From contig NW_024040040.1 of the NCBI RefSeq assembly GCF_014851395.1, positions 9,424,711-9,488,710 on the forward strand: a stretch of DNA of 64,000 nucleotides, given 5' to 3'. The notes under the pieces are model-generated. The model was not told where the DNA came from. It did not search any database and worked only from the letters and a program-made list of their open reading frames with translations. The DNA comes from Micropterus salmoides. Taxonomy: Eukaryota; Chordata; Actinopteri; Centrarchiformes; Centrarchidae. Both the position numbers and the translations under genes were made by a program. Below are positions 12,701-22,580 of the stretch, in pieces (the stretch's first letter is position 1; each line of letters opens with the position of its first letter).

Positions 12701-14124
12701 TAAACCAGCCGCAATATTGAAATGCAGCTTACATGTTAATGCAAAGGTTTTAATAATCTCATAATGTAATATATAACAATACAACACTGATCAAGTTACT
12801 TTCAATACTTAAAGTAAATTTTGCTTACAATACTTTTGAATGCAGGACATTCACATGTAATGGAGTATTGTTACATGGGATTTAAACATTAAGTATTGCC
12901 TAATGATCAATGATCAATCAATAATAATAATGATCCAATCACAATGGCAGGAGCAGTACCCACATTTTTTAAGTAAAAGTAGCAATACTACAGTGTAGAA
13001 ACACTCTTACAAGTATAAGTCCAGAATTCAAAATTACACATAAGTAAAAATACAAAAGTATTAGCATTAAAATATCTTTAAAGTATCAAAAACTTTGACC
13101 AAAGATTGACCCATTTCCAATTGATATACAGGACATTATGTGTATTATTGGATTCTAACTTCATTCATGCATTCATGTGTAAGCATCACTTTAATGTTGC
13201 AGCCGGTAAAGGTGGAGCTACTTTGAATTACTCCTGGGTAGCTTAATCTACAATAATGCATCAGAAATTCTTCATTTTAAAAATAATTTCTATTAATAAT
13301 TTGATTCTGCAAAGTAACTAAGTAAAGCTCTCAGGTAAATGAAGTGGAGTAAAAGTATAAAGAAGCCTAACATTACTCAAGTAAAGCCATTCTGCATCAT
13401 GAGTACATGCACTTCACTGTCTTCAATACTTTCATCATTTAACTAAATGTAAATTAATGCTAAGGTTTAAATGCTGCAGACCGTTTCACTTCTTGATACT
13501 TCTTCCACCACTGGGTTTACAGTAATCATACTTAAAGTTATTCCAAGCACCAGCCTCTGGTGAGGATCTTTTTATAATGATTTAGACATCAGAACATGTT
13601 AATAAATATTTCCTTTCAAAATAAACATTCTCGAAATGTTTATATTCGTGAATTCTGCACAGGGGAGAATATGTTTAAATCGGATTATTGTTTGAGTTTT
13701 CCCATTCAAACACACCATAAAAAAGCCACCGCTCTACTGCGGAGCTTATTCAAACGCCACCTGCAAAAATGTTCACTTTAGAGAATCAATACAGGCTTTC
13801 ACAGTCAGGAAATGCTAATCTTATAATAAATATTATAAAGTACCACAACTGAGATTCTGATTTTACATCAATCAGAAGCATGCAAATGAGTGTTAGTGAA
13901 GTTGTAACGTTACTCACATATAGCTGCGAGAAGTGGGAGCCGTAGAAGTATAAGGGTTTGGGCAGGGACAGCACTCTGGAAGTTTCATCGTCGCCCTCTG
14001 CCAATATGTGATCTCCACTCAATGTGCCATAAGGAAACATATCAAGCCTCTGGATGGCTGCAACCACACGCACACTGCAGCTCCAGCAGAGCAGACACAC
14101 AGCCAGGACTTCCCCTCTCTTCAT
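519..14124 (-). CDS. nid2: Nidogen-2 gene, 5' part (seven coding exons; gene runs off left edge)
   Basis: Nidogen-2 is a secreted basement-membrane glycoprotein that links laminin and collagen IV networks. Seven exons join in frame with GT-AG borders to give about 410 residues: 14124-13918, 12239-12054, 11804-11688, 2089-1988, 1857-1718, 1095-963 and 863-519. The order is signal peptide (about residues 1-22), a short N-terminal segment containing MFPYG, the NIDO domain (about 70-280), then an acidic Asp/Glu/Tyr-rich linker. Recognisable NID2 strings include VDDGFPTDFP, APFLADIDTS, NTFQAV, ESYNVEIELPARVGF and GIPGVWLFHTG. These fit NID2 better than NID1. The EGF, G2 beta-barrel, thyroglobulin and LDLR-YWTD exons lie outside the window. 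Intron 3 is unusually long (9.6 kb) and full of repeats. No frameshift or stop interrupts the joined exons. Which teleost paralogue (nid2a or nid2b) this is cannot be told from the sequence. Confidence 0.93.
963..1095 (-). CDS. nid2: nid2 coding exon 6 (end of NIDO domain)
   Basis: 133 nt: one base finishing the split Gln codon, then 44 codons. It reads VGNTGIPGVWLFHTG, then FDNIVPASIGG, matching the GIPGVWAFHIGS segment and following DNVRPAAVG of human NID2. The acceptor is CTCTTCAG|GG. The chosen donor CTG|GTATTT keeps phase 0 with exon 7. Exon 6 and 7 are joined in a frame different from the longest open frame across this segment. Confidence 0.9.
1440..1717 (-). repeat. Dispersed teleost repeat in nid2 intron 5
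   Basis: This intron segment carries, on the minus strand, an anciently dispersed sequence whose plus-strand relative lies at about 4440-4690. Shared pieces include the 'catcagatcaaa'-type block, the 'tttggt(t)tatgaccaa' block and the 'cctcagctgtag' block. TTAGC-rich repeats at 1460-1545 are part of it. Probably a fragment of a non-autonomous DNA transposon; family name uncertain. Confidence 0.6.
1718..1857 (-). CDS. nid2: nid2 coding exon 5 (NIDO domain)
   Basis: 140 nt: 46 codons plus two bases of a split codon. It encodes ESYNVEIELPARVGF and TSDEQSVKNLY. The SVKNLYQ motif is NID2-like. The donor is TACCA|GTAAGT, and the split CAG (Gln) codon is completed by the first base of exon 6. Confidence 0.92.
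1988..2089 (-). CDS. nid2: nid2 coding exon 4 (NIDO domain)
   Basis: 34 codons, phase 0. The peptide runs VNTFQAVIGYDETDSY, then FLYPEGGLNFYGTRPK, matching NTFQAV...YALFLYP...GLQF of mammalian nidogens. The acceptor is TCTTTAG|GTC and the donor is AAA|GTAAAT. Confidence 0.93.
3721..3744. repeat. (CA)12 microsatellite
   Basis: Uninterrupted CA dinucleotide run in nid2 intron 3. Confidence 0.95.
4056..4290. repeat. Polypyrimidine to polypurine tract
   Basis: T/C-rich DNA at 4056-4085 and 4170-4200 switches to G/A-rich DNA at 4201-4290 on the same strand. This asymmetry can form hairpin or triplex structures and is typical of simple-sequence expansion. Confidence 0.7.
4440..4664 (+). repeat. 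Dispersed teleost repeat fragment
   Basis: Contains the blocks 'aattgtaataactttgat', 'tttatgaccaagtacc' and 'catcagc', recurring (inverted) at 1555-1690 and in part near 29580-29655. It abuts the foldback element that starts at about 4665. Confidence 0.6.
4665..5355. repeat. Foldback (long terminal inverted repeat) element
   Basis: The left arm (about 4670-4770, with 'taccactctcat' and 'gcttagcataa') reappears inverted in the right arm (about 5205-5300, with 'tatgttaagctaa' and 'atgagagtggta'). About 430 bp of AT-rich filler with no transposase separates the arms. This is a non-autonomous DNA transposon relic related to the copies at 5850-6355 and 8270-8470. Confidence 0.65.
5850..6355. repeat. 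Second foldback element of the same family
   Basis: The left arm 'ttagcttagcttggcataaa' (about 5893-5912) pairs with 'tttatgtaaagctaagctag' (about 6272-6291). The core includes 'aaaacgacaagttgtggttt', a sequence common in percomorph repeats. No coding potential. Confidence 0.65.
8095..8470. repeat. Dispersed repeat with one foldback arm
   Basis: A TTAGC/GCTAGC-rich segment (8110-8280) runs into a right-arm-like piece (8285-8440) with 'ggctccagcttcatattta', matching the arms of the elements at 4665-5355 and 5850-6355. It looks like a truncated copy next to another old repeat. Confidence 0.5.
10490..10640. repeat. Short dispersed repeat fragment
   Basis: The segment 'tcaaactgtgaggtgtgcct' and following 'aggcgtggg' resembles a motif widespread in fish genomes. 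Assigned by recognition only; family not determined. Confidence 0.35.
11688..11804 (-). CDS. nid2: nid2 coding exon 3 (NIDO domain)
   Basis: 39 codons, phase 0. It contains GFPDAKFTPTHAVVATWENV, clearly matching the NIDO sequence of nidogens, and ends in SNK before GTAAGA. The acceptor is CTCACTCAG|GAAG. Confidence 0.93.
12054..12239 (-). CDS. nid2: nid2 coding exon 2 (start of NIDO domain)
   Basis: 62 codons, phase 0 at both ends. It begins VATNGIISAQDLP, joining exon 1 to read LYVATNGII, and contains VDDGFPTDFPVVAPFLADID, the most conserved stretch of the NIDO domain. The acceptor AG is at 12241-12240 and the donor is CAG|GTCTGT. A 12-nt inverted repeat flanks the acceptor. Confidence 0.93.
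12290..12500. repeat. Degenerate tandem duplication, period about 84 bp
   Basis: The block 'cccctc(a/t)taaaccactgg' followed by 'aacctcct' occurs at 12387 and again at 12471, 84 bp apart, with weaker related copies between and before. Lies in nid2 intron 1 close to exon 2. Confidence 0.6.
12545..13513. mobile_element. hAT-like MITE in nid2 intron 1 (decayed)
   Basis: The right end reads 'gatacttcttccaccactg' (to 13513), the inverted form of the common fish MITE terminus CAGTGGTGGAAGAAGTA. Inside are the family's characteristic 'aagtaaaagtagcaatac' and 'acaaaagtattagcat' blocks (12975-13090). The left terminus near 12580 is degraded. No transposase. Confidence 0.65.
13918..14124 (-). CDS. nid2: nid2 coding exon 1 (signal peptide and N-terminus)
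   Basis: 69 codons. The start MKRGEVLAVCLLCW was chosen because it opens a hydrophobic signal peptide (cleavage probably after residue 22 or 23) and has A at -3. An in-frame ATG at 14238 would add 38 residues of poor signal-peptide character and is less likely. The mature start contains RLDMFPYG, the equivalent of the DELFPHG segment of mammalian NID2, followed by EGDDE. The exon ends QLY at phase 0 and is followed by a strong GTGAGT donor (minus strand, 13917-13912). Confidence 0.92.
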
Positions 14125-14345
14125 TGTAGAGCTGGGGGTGATTGGGCAGCTCTGCACTATGAGAGGGAGCAGCAGGAGAGAGGTACAGATGGGCTCAGAG
14201 AGAGCAGCAGAAAGAAGGAGAACTCTCCTCCTCTCCACCGAGCCTCGGATACTCTGTAGGGAGGGAGGGAGGGAGGGAGGACCTTAGGCTCCGTCCTGAT
14301 TGGACAGAGGCGGGTTGAGTGACAGCAGGACGGGCGCTGGAGGTA
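14125..14345 (-). promoter_or_regulatory. Probable nid2 5' UTR and proximal promoter
   Basis: Directly upstream of the nid2 ATG. It is locally GC-rich and purine/pyrimidine-skewed, with a CCAAT box in minus-strand orientation (ATTGG at 14299-14303), a GC-box-like GGCGGG at 14309-14314 and the G-quadruplex motif. No clear TATA box. The transcription start is not determinable by eye. Confidence 0.5.
14259..14277. repeat. (GGGA)n tract with G-quadruplex potential
   Basis: Five GGG runs spaced by single A bases (14259, 14263, 14267, 14271, 14275), about 135 bp upstream of the nid2 start codon. The G-rich strand is the nid2 template strand. Confidence 0.85.
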
Positions 14346-17300
14346 ACACATCTGGCTTGTATTAGAGACAAGACAAATAGATCGTTTTTAATCCGGATGT
14401 AACTCTATCTATTTCACAACAATGAAAAAAAGACATTGTGCACATTTTTATCTTACACACACACACACACACAAGAAAACCGGCTGAATTGCTTAAATCG
14501 TTGGAATTTCATTCATTTGAAGACATTTATCAAGATAGAAGTATGAATAAAAACGCCATAGGGTTACTTATATTCTTAAAATACAAACAGACTATATCAT
14601 AATCCCTTAAAATTACTAAAGGTGTCCTTTTGTAAATCTAAACATTAATATCTGAAGTAAAATGTTTACATTAAAGCTACTTAATAATTAGCGCCTATTA
14701 GCTTGTGCATTTCTAACTAAACTTACAAGTTTTATTTAATCTACTGAATTTGAATATATTTTAGTTAAATAGTTCATTCACTCATTAAAGGCCATGGAAG
14801 CAACTTTAAAATACTTCACCTGTGTGCCACCTAGTGTCTGCAACAGCATATTGCCGAGTATACGATGAACAGTGTAGGCCTACTCCATAAATCTGAAACT
14901 GGAGTTTAAACAAAAGGTTGAGCAATTAAATAAAAATAACAAAGAATCATTTACTAAATAATATTTTTTAAGCAAAATACAGATCATTCTCTGCTTCCAG
15001 CTTCTTAAATGTGAGGACTTTGAGAGATTTTCTCTGTTTTGCATGATCTTTTGGCGTTGGTCAGACAAAACGAGAACCTTTTATAGAATAAAGTCAAGTC
15101 AAGTTAGGTTTATTTATATATCCCAAAGTTGTTAGTTGTGTTTGAAATGAGACAGTGACTATGAGTTTAAAGAATACAGTCTCTCCTTTAAGCTTCTTTT
15201 AGAGTGTTTAGAGACAATTTTAAGATGGAGAAAGATAAATTATCCCAAACACAATGGCCACATCAGTCAGACAAATGCCATCAGTCCAGCTGAGCATGTG
15301 TTTCCTCTGCTGAAGAACTGACTGAGGGCAAAAAGCCCAAATTACTATAGTACAGTGTGGTAGCAGAAAGTTGATTTTACCTCTATGCTTTCTGATAATC
15401 ATACATATAATTTACATACTGTCCACTATGCTGACCAGTGTTTTAGCTACAAAGAACATCTGTGAAATAGTTTTGTCATTTCTGTGAGAACCTGAGTATC
15501 AAGGCTGAGAATGGCTTTCTTGTAGACCCCACAGTTACCTCATGCACTAACCTTCGCTATCCATCCATCTGGGTTAGATGCTCTAAATCACCCTTGGGTG
15601 TCTGAGCGATCTGACCCAGCTGAACTGTTTGAGTACTGTTTTTTCTTACTTTAATCAATCTCACAAGGACAAACTCTCCACAAGGAAATATACAATTTAA
15701 AATTGATTACATTTTGAGCAATTGGTTCAACACAAAATCAGCCCTGATGACAAAGCAAAAACACATTTTAGGTTGTTTGTGTGCACATTTATATAAAAAA
15801 AAAATTAAATGCTCATTTATAAAAGGTAATCAGACTCTCCGTGGGTTAGTTTGTGTTTCCTTCATTCTTTCTGGCAGATTCTCTCGAGCTCTTGACACCC
15901 TGGAGCAGGTTTTCTTGAAGGCCTTCTCTGTTTTCAGCTTCATCCTTCCCTCAGTTCTGGCCAGTCTCTTTGTCCCTGCAATCAAGTTGCTTTGTGTTGT
16001 AAAGTGTTGGGGACATAAGGGCACATTAGGCGTGTGACGATACACAACACTGGGTTCATGAGCACAAGACGAGAAGATATTTTAACCCTATTTTGAAGAA
16101 TTGTTCAATGCTGAAACAAATGATTTGGGGGTCTCCCAGAAAATTTTGAGCATTCATTCTGGAGAAAGTTTCTGCATCAGTTTATGGTGCAAATGTCTTT
16201 TTGTGAAGGGAAACACAAAATTCAGGTGGCAGGTGACAATTCAAGATTTAAAAATATAATGGAATATAATACCATAATATGTAGCTTGTTTTTTTGGACA
16301 ATGCACATTTGATTCTTCTACATTTACATTGCATTGCATGTTTTCCTATTGTGCAAATAAACCTTTCTCAAAGCATTTTTATTTGTTATTAAAGTTGTCA
16401 TAGCAAGCATTTTTTTAACAAATGCTTTCAAAAAGGAAAGGGGTGGGGACTTGTCCCCAGCCTCACCAATAAATGACACCTTCACAGCATGACGCTGCCA
16501 CACAAAGGGGATGATGCTTGTACTTACCCAGAGGAACCTATAGGTGGAGTCAAAAGCAAAGCTTAGATAGTAAACCACACCGAGCATGACAGCTAAATAC
16601 ATTTCACTTCATTTATTTAGTGTGTGAAAACTATAACCTATTGTTTTACTTTGTACATCATGTGAAAAGATATTATAGTCTGCAGTCTAGCATGTATTAA
16701 ATGATCAAATCAGTATTACATTTAGCCAGAATACCCAAACGCCCTCATGTAATTTGATCAGGTTTGCATGCAGATTGCAGTGTTCTGGACAAACCATGGC
16801 ATATAATACACACTGGATCACATTTCACTCACAGTAATTTAAAACATTTAATCATTACAATATAATCTGATCATATTTTCCTCTCTGGTAGTGTTCCAGT
16901 GTGTAATTACAGGCTCCTGACTGACATCGGCTATTCACTAAAATCAGTGAACTCATCAATGATTCAGACAGGGATCATTACATCACACACACCAGTGAAT
17001 TAGGTGACATAAAAAAAGTTTTGTGAGAAATGAAAGCCTCGCAGTCACACACTCTGTATGTGTGTGTGCATTGGGGGGGTGAGAGTGAGAGACTAACAAT
17101 ACATTCAGCACCTGTCAGCACTTCAACTGATGCCACACCCTCAACAAAGCCTGTTTAGCAGCAGAGCAGGGCATAGAAATTGTGGATTAACAAACACCTT
17201 GATCAATAATTGAATTTATTCTAATTAAAGAGCACAGACAGTGATGATCACCACTAGGATGCCGACGAAGCTTCAAAACTCTGGATTCTTAGTGGAGACT

Positions 17301-17700
17301 TTAGCTTGTGGATTTTGTATTGTATACATTGACTTGTCTGATTTTGTTTCAAACCACACTGTGAAAAGAAATTAAAGGAACATGGCATATGGCATACCCT
17401 GTCTACCATAAAAGTTATTTTAGTAAGGGATAGGTTTAGCTACAGAAGAGTTTGTGTTTGAATGGCGTGAAGCGTGAAGACAATGCCTACAGGTGTGGCT
17501 GTGTGAATGCACCAGTAGATATGGTATGGAATTTGTGTTTCTTTCATTGGCAAATTTCCAGTTTATGGGCAGGGTGATGTTTTCTGTATGGATGCTGGAT
17601 GTCTCCTGATGGCCGTTGGTGGTGAAAACTGGGCCGTACAGCAGGAGACAAGGTCAAGGTTGTCTGCGTATGACAACACCTAGACAAAACAGTTGAACAT
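14346..17700. other. Intergenic DNA between nid2 and ptger2, left part
   Basis: Mostly AT-rich unique-looking sequence, with a CA microsatellite (14455-14473) and a short 'agtcaagtcaagtt' repeat-tail-like fragment (15088-15125). No exon-like segment with credible splice sites. Confidence 0.5.
14455..14473. repeat. (AC)n microsatellite
   Basis: Run of AC dinucleotides about 330 bp upstream of the nid2 start codon. Confidence 0.9.
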
Positions 17701-17714
17701 CAAAAAACAGTCAA

Positions 17715-18380
17715 AATCGCAGGAGTACAGGTAGATCCTTGGAAATTGACTTCCACCGTCCCACCGGAGTTTACTTATCCAACCAGACTTGTTATGAATC
17801 AACTCCATGATGATGGTATGAGAGCCGGACCACCAGTCACAGGCCCCGATTCTTTTCACTTTTCACGTAAACACCAGAACTGGCAGCTTAATCACTGAAG
17901 GCTGGTACTTTTCTCAGATGAGATCAGGTTACTGTTTCAACTAATGATAGGGGCGTGTTAGAGTTTGGAGACGCTGGGGAGAGCGGTATATGCTGACTGT
18001 AACATTGTTGATGGGTAGGGTGGAAGTTCCTTCATGGTTTGGGCCACAGTGTGTTTGGGTGGTCGTACAGATGTGTTCGGCAGAGGTGGTATAACAGTCC
18101 TGGAGCCTACTGTCAGTGTGTCTGCAGGAGCTGCTGGTGATGACTTTATCTTAATTAAGATAATGTCCGTCTCCATGAAGGTATCTCTGTGATGGACTGG
18201 CCGGCCAGGTCTTCTGATTGACACCTGATCAAGCATGTCTTGGATGTGCTGTAGACAGAAAACCATCCTCCAGAAATTGTTCAGAGCTTTATCAGTGTCC
18301 TACTTGAAGAATGGCAGGAAATTTCCCAAAATGACATTGTATAGACCATCAGCAATATGCCACAGCTATACAACATGTTT
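17715..18380 (+). pseudogene. Tc1/mariner-family transposase relic
   Basis: Conceptual translation across several frames gives scattered transposase matches in the correct order: a helix-turn-helix side segment near 17780-17850, HQNWQLNH then LVLFSDE (catalytic Asp codon at 17917-17919), CNIVDG and FMVWATVCLGGRTDV (about 17995-18075), MDWPARS (about 18193-18212), and EEWQEISQNDI (about 18302-18340). Frameshifts and stop codons make it non-functional, and no terminal inverted repeats were located. It is an old class II transposon in the nid2-ptger2 intergenic space. Tc1/mariner transposases cut and paste DNA at TA sites using a DDE/D triad. Here only the first Asp region is convincingly preserved, and the central DN-rich block is missing. 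Confidence 0.8.
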
Positions 18381-20270
18381 GTTGACTAAATGGCATTTTA
18401 TTTTCACATTACATGTTGCTAAGTACATGTTTTTTATGTTTTTGTAACGGTGTTCCTTGAGGGTCACATTGTATTAATGTTTCATTGTTTCTGATACCAT
18501 CTCAAACTGATCAAATACAACCATGCGCCAAGTTTTTTTGGCCATAGCATTTTGGTAATAAGAAATATTATTTGAAGTATATCTGTCCCTTTAAGTGTCT
18601 TGAGTTGTGTATTATCTGGGACACTTATGAATAAAGGTCAAAACTGCATCTCTTTATCATAAGTGGATAAAACACGTAATAGTCACTGAATGAAAATCAA
18701 GGAAACAATTGCTCCTCTAAACACCTGCAATCTAGCATTGGTTTGAACACAAATGAAATAATGGGAAAGAAAAAGGAAAAGAGAGGCAGACAAGGGTACA
18801 GAAAGGTATGGCATAGGTGCAAGGTAAAAGAAGCCTCTGCTGCGTGAAGAAACAAATATAGAGCAAGTGTGAAAGAAGCAGAGAGATGTAGAGATTGAGC
18901 TTTAAAAACAAAGGGAGCTAAAGAGACGCAACAGAAGAACAGGAAGCGCACAGAATTCCAGTGTCTGATAAGTGCTGTCAAAACAAAAAATAACCTTCAA
19001 AAATGTAACCCAGCACTCAAGATGAATTACTGTGTGCTTGCATGGCTTGTTTATGCCATAACATCAACACTTCGCCAGCCAAAGCACTTCAGGGTTTATC
19101 AATATTAAAATATCTGAGGTCATTTTGGAGTGGGGCAAAAGTGTGTGGAAAGAGAGACTGGTGCAGAGCCAGAGACAGAGTGAGGGAGGAAGCAGCGACC
19201 GCATGACGGCCATATGTCACAATTAGGAATTCGTTAATGGGCCTGGATAAAAGCACTCAAGTGCTGTCATTTCAGGGCTTTTAGCACACATCAGGACCCA
19301 TTTCAGGATCCTGTTAGGCATTTATTCTACTCTTAACATGGGTGAAAAGGTGTAATTAGAATGACATTTTAATGCATTATGGAATTTTTGAAAGCTATTT
19401 TCCTGATAATGGGCAGATATTGCATTATGCCTTTAATCGTAAATCATCCAAATCCACTTCAGAACGAAAATATGGCACAACCCTGAAAGGCAAAAAATGT
19501 GAAAATGCTATAATTTATCAAACATTCAATGATTTCTCCTCTACGTTCTTAGGGTCATATGGGAATGGAGATTAGAAGGTTAGAAGAGATTGAGTCATGC
19601 CTGCTGGTTCATGAGGTACAGATAGAAAGATAAACACCCACATTTATCCCGCGGGGAAAGTAGAGCCTTAAATCCATGTGGTTGTGGGGGGAAACCCAGG
19701 AGAACAACATGCAATGCACTTCCTGTATGCTGCATCATTAAAGCCAAGAATCTACAATTCGTCATTGTCCCGAAAGCACGAATAATGAAGTGACGGGTAC
19801 AATCTGAAGTTATGCAAATGTCTGTTGTATGTGAGAATTTCAACAGAACTTTTGTCTCTGCTGTGATGAATTGTAAAAACAAAAAAAAACTGTCTTGTTC
19901 TAGCTCTAGAGTGGTAGGATATACTGTTTTTGTGCTGTTTTATATCATTTAAAATGTATAACTGGATTGTTGTTTGGACACAAAACACCATCCTCGGCTC
20001 TGGGAACTTTTAATGGCACTTTTTCACAAATTTCTCGTGTTCTATACACTAGGCTAAATGATGAAAAACAAAATGTTGTAATGTGACCACTACTTTTGCT
20101 CTTTCAAGCCAAAGATCTAACATACTATTTCAAATTGGAAACTAAATGAAACATCTTTTACATAGTATAAATTATTAATAAATAATTCCAGATATTTGAC
20201 TACATGCTCTGGTCTTACTGGAAGGAGTATTTACACTGAGCTGAATGTCATTTTCTAGCTGCTTCTGCAT
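18381..20270. other. Intergenic DNA between nid2 and ptger2, right part
   Basis: AT-rich, no recognised gene or repeat. A purine-rich patch lies at 18690-18960. Confidence 0.45.
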
Positions 20271-20299
20271 TTGAGGCTTGTACGCAAGGGGAGGGTGTA

Positions 20300-20460
20300 C
20301 CCATCACGTGTGACGTCACCACATCATTGCCCGTACCCCGGGTCCATTCAAGCATTGTCTGCCTCATCCCAGTACCGCGCGCTACTCCCTCTCCACACCG
20401 CCTCACCTTTAAGCCGGAGCAGCTTTATAAGTGAAACAAACGTTAAAGTCGGATACTTTT
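20300..20460 (+). promoter_or_regulatory. Putative ptger2 core promoter (E-box, CRE, TATA)
   Basis: An E-box CACGTG (20305-20310) directly abuts a perfect cAMP-response element TGACGTCA (20311-20318). A TATA-like TTTATAA lies at 20424-20430, placing a start near 20455-20460. The surrounding sequence is richer in CpG than its flanks. EP2 signals through Gs and cAMP, so CRE control would allow feedback; this is inferred from motifs only. Confidence 0.55.
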
Positions 20461-20521
20461 CTCTACTTCTCAACCTGGACTGTAAAGACGTCGATACTAC
20501 GGGGAGCAAGTTATAAAATAG
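20455..20521 (+). other. ptger2: Probable ptger2 untranslated first exon
   Basis: Sequence downstream of the TATA-like element contains no ATG and ends in AAATAG|GTGAGA, a strong splice donor at 20522. It could splice to the acceptor TTCAACCAG| at 22579, giving a 2.06-kb 5'-UTR intron. An alternative donor GCGA|GTAAGT near 21135 would define another leader exon. Confidence 0.4.
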
Positions 20522-21247
20522 GTGAGAACTTAATGATTTGGATGCGTCCACGCGGATGTTAACAGTTGCCTCGCGCTGTTTTCTCTTATAACAACACTCC
20601 ACGTAGAAACTTTGTCATTGTAAAATTTCCTTGTTGACTGAAAAACGGTCATTCTGTCAGAGCTTTTACTTTAGTAATTTTATTTTATAAATATATTTTA
20701 TATTTTAGTAATTAAGTATGTAATCGATCTTCTGTTCGGCACATATTTCATACCCCCAGCAGCATTATTTAAATTTATTTTTCCAAATAATTTCCAACTT
20801 TGACAACTAGTTACTTCGCCTGTATCGGACTTTTTCACACTCAATTAGCAAACTGGCAAACGAAACAACGGTGTGTCAACACATCTAATTTCCTTTATTG
20901 TCTGATTTTACAGTATTGTCCAGCTAATATCAGAACTGAACGTCCACGAAACACAACCAGCCGCCCTCAGACCCAACACCTGGACACATCTGGCAGAGCG
21001 CTGCTGTGTGTTTTGGAGCAGAAAACGGACATTTCCACACGCGTTAGCGTCTTTTTCGACCGATTCAGTGACTTTTGAAGCCCCCAAACATCATCTGAGT
21101 GGAGGCGTCGTGCGTTGGACAGAGCAAGTAGGCGAGTAAGTTATCTGCGTTACACATCCAACAGTGAAAGTGAAGGAGCGAACACACATACTCACAAAGT
21201 CAAGCAGAACAGATCTAAGAGTATCTTGTGGATCTAAGGCAGCTGCC

Positions 21248-21283
<36 letters not shown>
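21248..21283. repeat. (AGAT)9 microsatellite
   Basis: Nine tetranucleotide units, uninterrupted, within the putative 5'-UTR intron of ptger2. Confidence 0.95.
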
Positions 21284-22252
21284 CGATCGGGAAATTCCGT
21301 GGGAAAACTTGGACTGCAGCTTCTGAACCTTCCGCCTGTCAGCTGACATCTGTCAACTGAGAAAGAGGAGGAACAACTTTGGGTTTCACAACTCCAAAAC
21401 TAACACTGGAGCAGAGTTCAAGCCCTGGGATTTTTCAGTACGTGCAAATGTTCCCTTTTATGAGAGGGAGATGCTCTTCCTTTTTCTGTGTACGCATGGT
21501 ATCAGTAAAGTTAGACAAAGACTTGCAAACATGAAATTAGGGTGGCCTGTATAGTCAGCATTGTTGACATTGAGTCAAAACAGAGTCTGGGAGTAAGATG
21601 ACTGGTTCCCAAATGGTGCAGGATCTCCGCGGACCAATGAGAGGCAAATAAACAAATGTTGACAGTTTTGAAAATGCTGGAACGTAGCACTCATGTGCAT
21701 CTTGTGTTTGATGAGCAGACAGAGGGGCTGCAGGCTGTGACTGACAGACTTTTGGTTTACTTCAGTTTCTAAAGTGCGGTTCTAGTAAGCATAGTAAATG
21801 TCTAAACAAATTATTATTACATGTCTTGAGTCACCAGTGATATATGTTCAGTTTTTACTCAGCACAGAAAAGTTACATTTATTTTCTACTGTTAATCTCA
21901 CTAGCGCTGCAACTAAATAGTATTTTCATTATCAATTAATTAATATGCAGGTTGTTTTCCCAATCAAGTTTAATCAAAATAAATTTTTAAAAATAGCTGT
22001 TTTAATTTCCAACAGCTTAAGGTGATGTTTTCAAAGTGCTTGTTTTATTTGATGTTCATTGTAGTATCATACTGTATATGATAAAGAATTGTCACATTTG
22101 AGGAGCTTGAACCAGCAGATGTTTGGCATTTTATACTTGTCAACTATATGTACAATTAATATTTATCATAATAGTTCATTCATTTACTGTTGATCACCTA
22201 ATAAATTAATCTGACTAATGATTGCAGCTCCGATAAATCTCCGATATTTTTT

Positions 22253-22556
22253 GGGGCTGTGGCTCAGGAGGTAGAGCGGGTTGGCCGTTAATCGGAAGGT
22301 CGGCGGTTCAATCCCTGGCTCCCCCTGGTTGCGTGTCGAAGTGTCCTTGGGCAAGATACTGAACCCCGAATTGCCCCTGGCGGCTATTCCGCCAGTGTAT
22401 GAATGAGTGTGAATGTTAGTTTCCGTTTGAGCACTTAGGCTCAGTGTATGAATGTGTGTGACTGGTGACAGATGTAGTGTAAAAGCGCTTTGAGTGGTCG
22501 AAAAGACTAGAAAGGCGCTATACAAGTACGGAGCATTTACATTTACATTTACATTT
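22253..22556 (+). mobile_element. tRNA-derived SINE
   Basis: The tRNA-like head carries pol III box A (GTGGCTCAGGAGGTAGAGCG) and box B (GGTTCAATCCC). A body follows with 'tccttgggcaagatactgaa' and 'aaagcgctttgagtggtcga', ending 'ggcgctatacaag', then an (ATTTAC)n tail. A second copy is at 52448-52720. It is a retroposon, not a functional tRNA gene: the body continues past the head and the tail is simple-sequence. It ends about 23 bp before the putative ptger2 splice acceptor. Confidence 0.85.
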
Positions 22557-22580
22557 TGTCTTCCTTTCTGTTCAACCAGG

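Noticed and set aside
13786..14238. nid2 starting at the upstream ATG (14238) and reading through to 13786
   Set aside because: The signal peptide fits the ATG at 14124, and the sequence below 13918 is intron: a strong GTGAGT donor is followed by non-nidogen residues.
22253..22330. Functional tRNA gene
   Set aside because: Box A and box B are present, but the sequence continues into a SINE body with a simple-repeat tail and a second dispersed copy exists at 52448.
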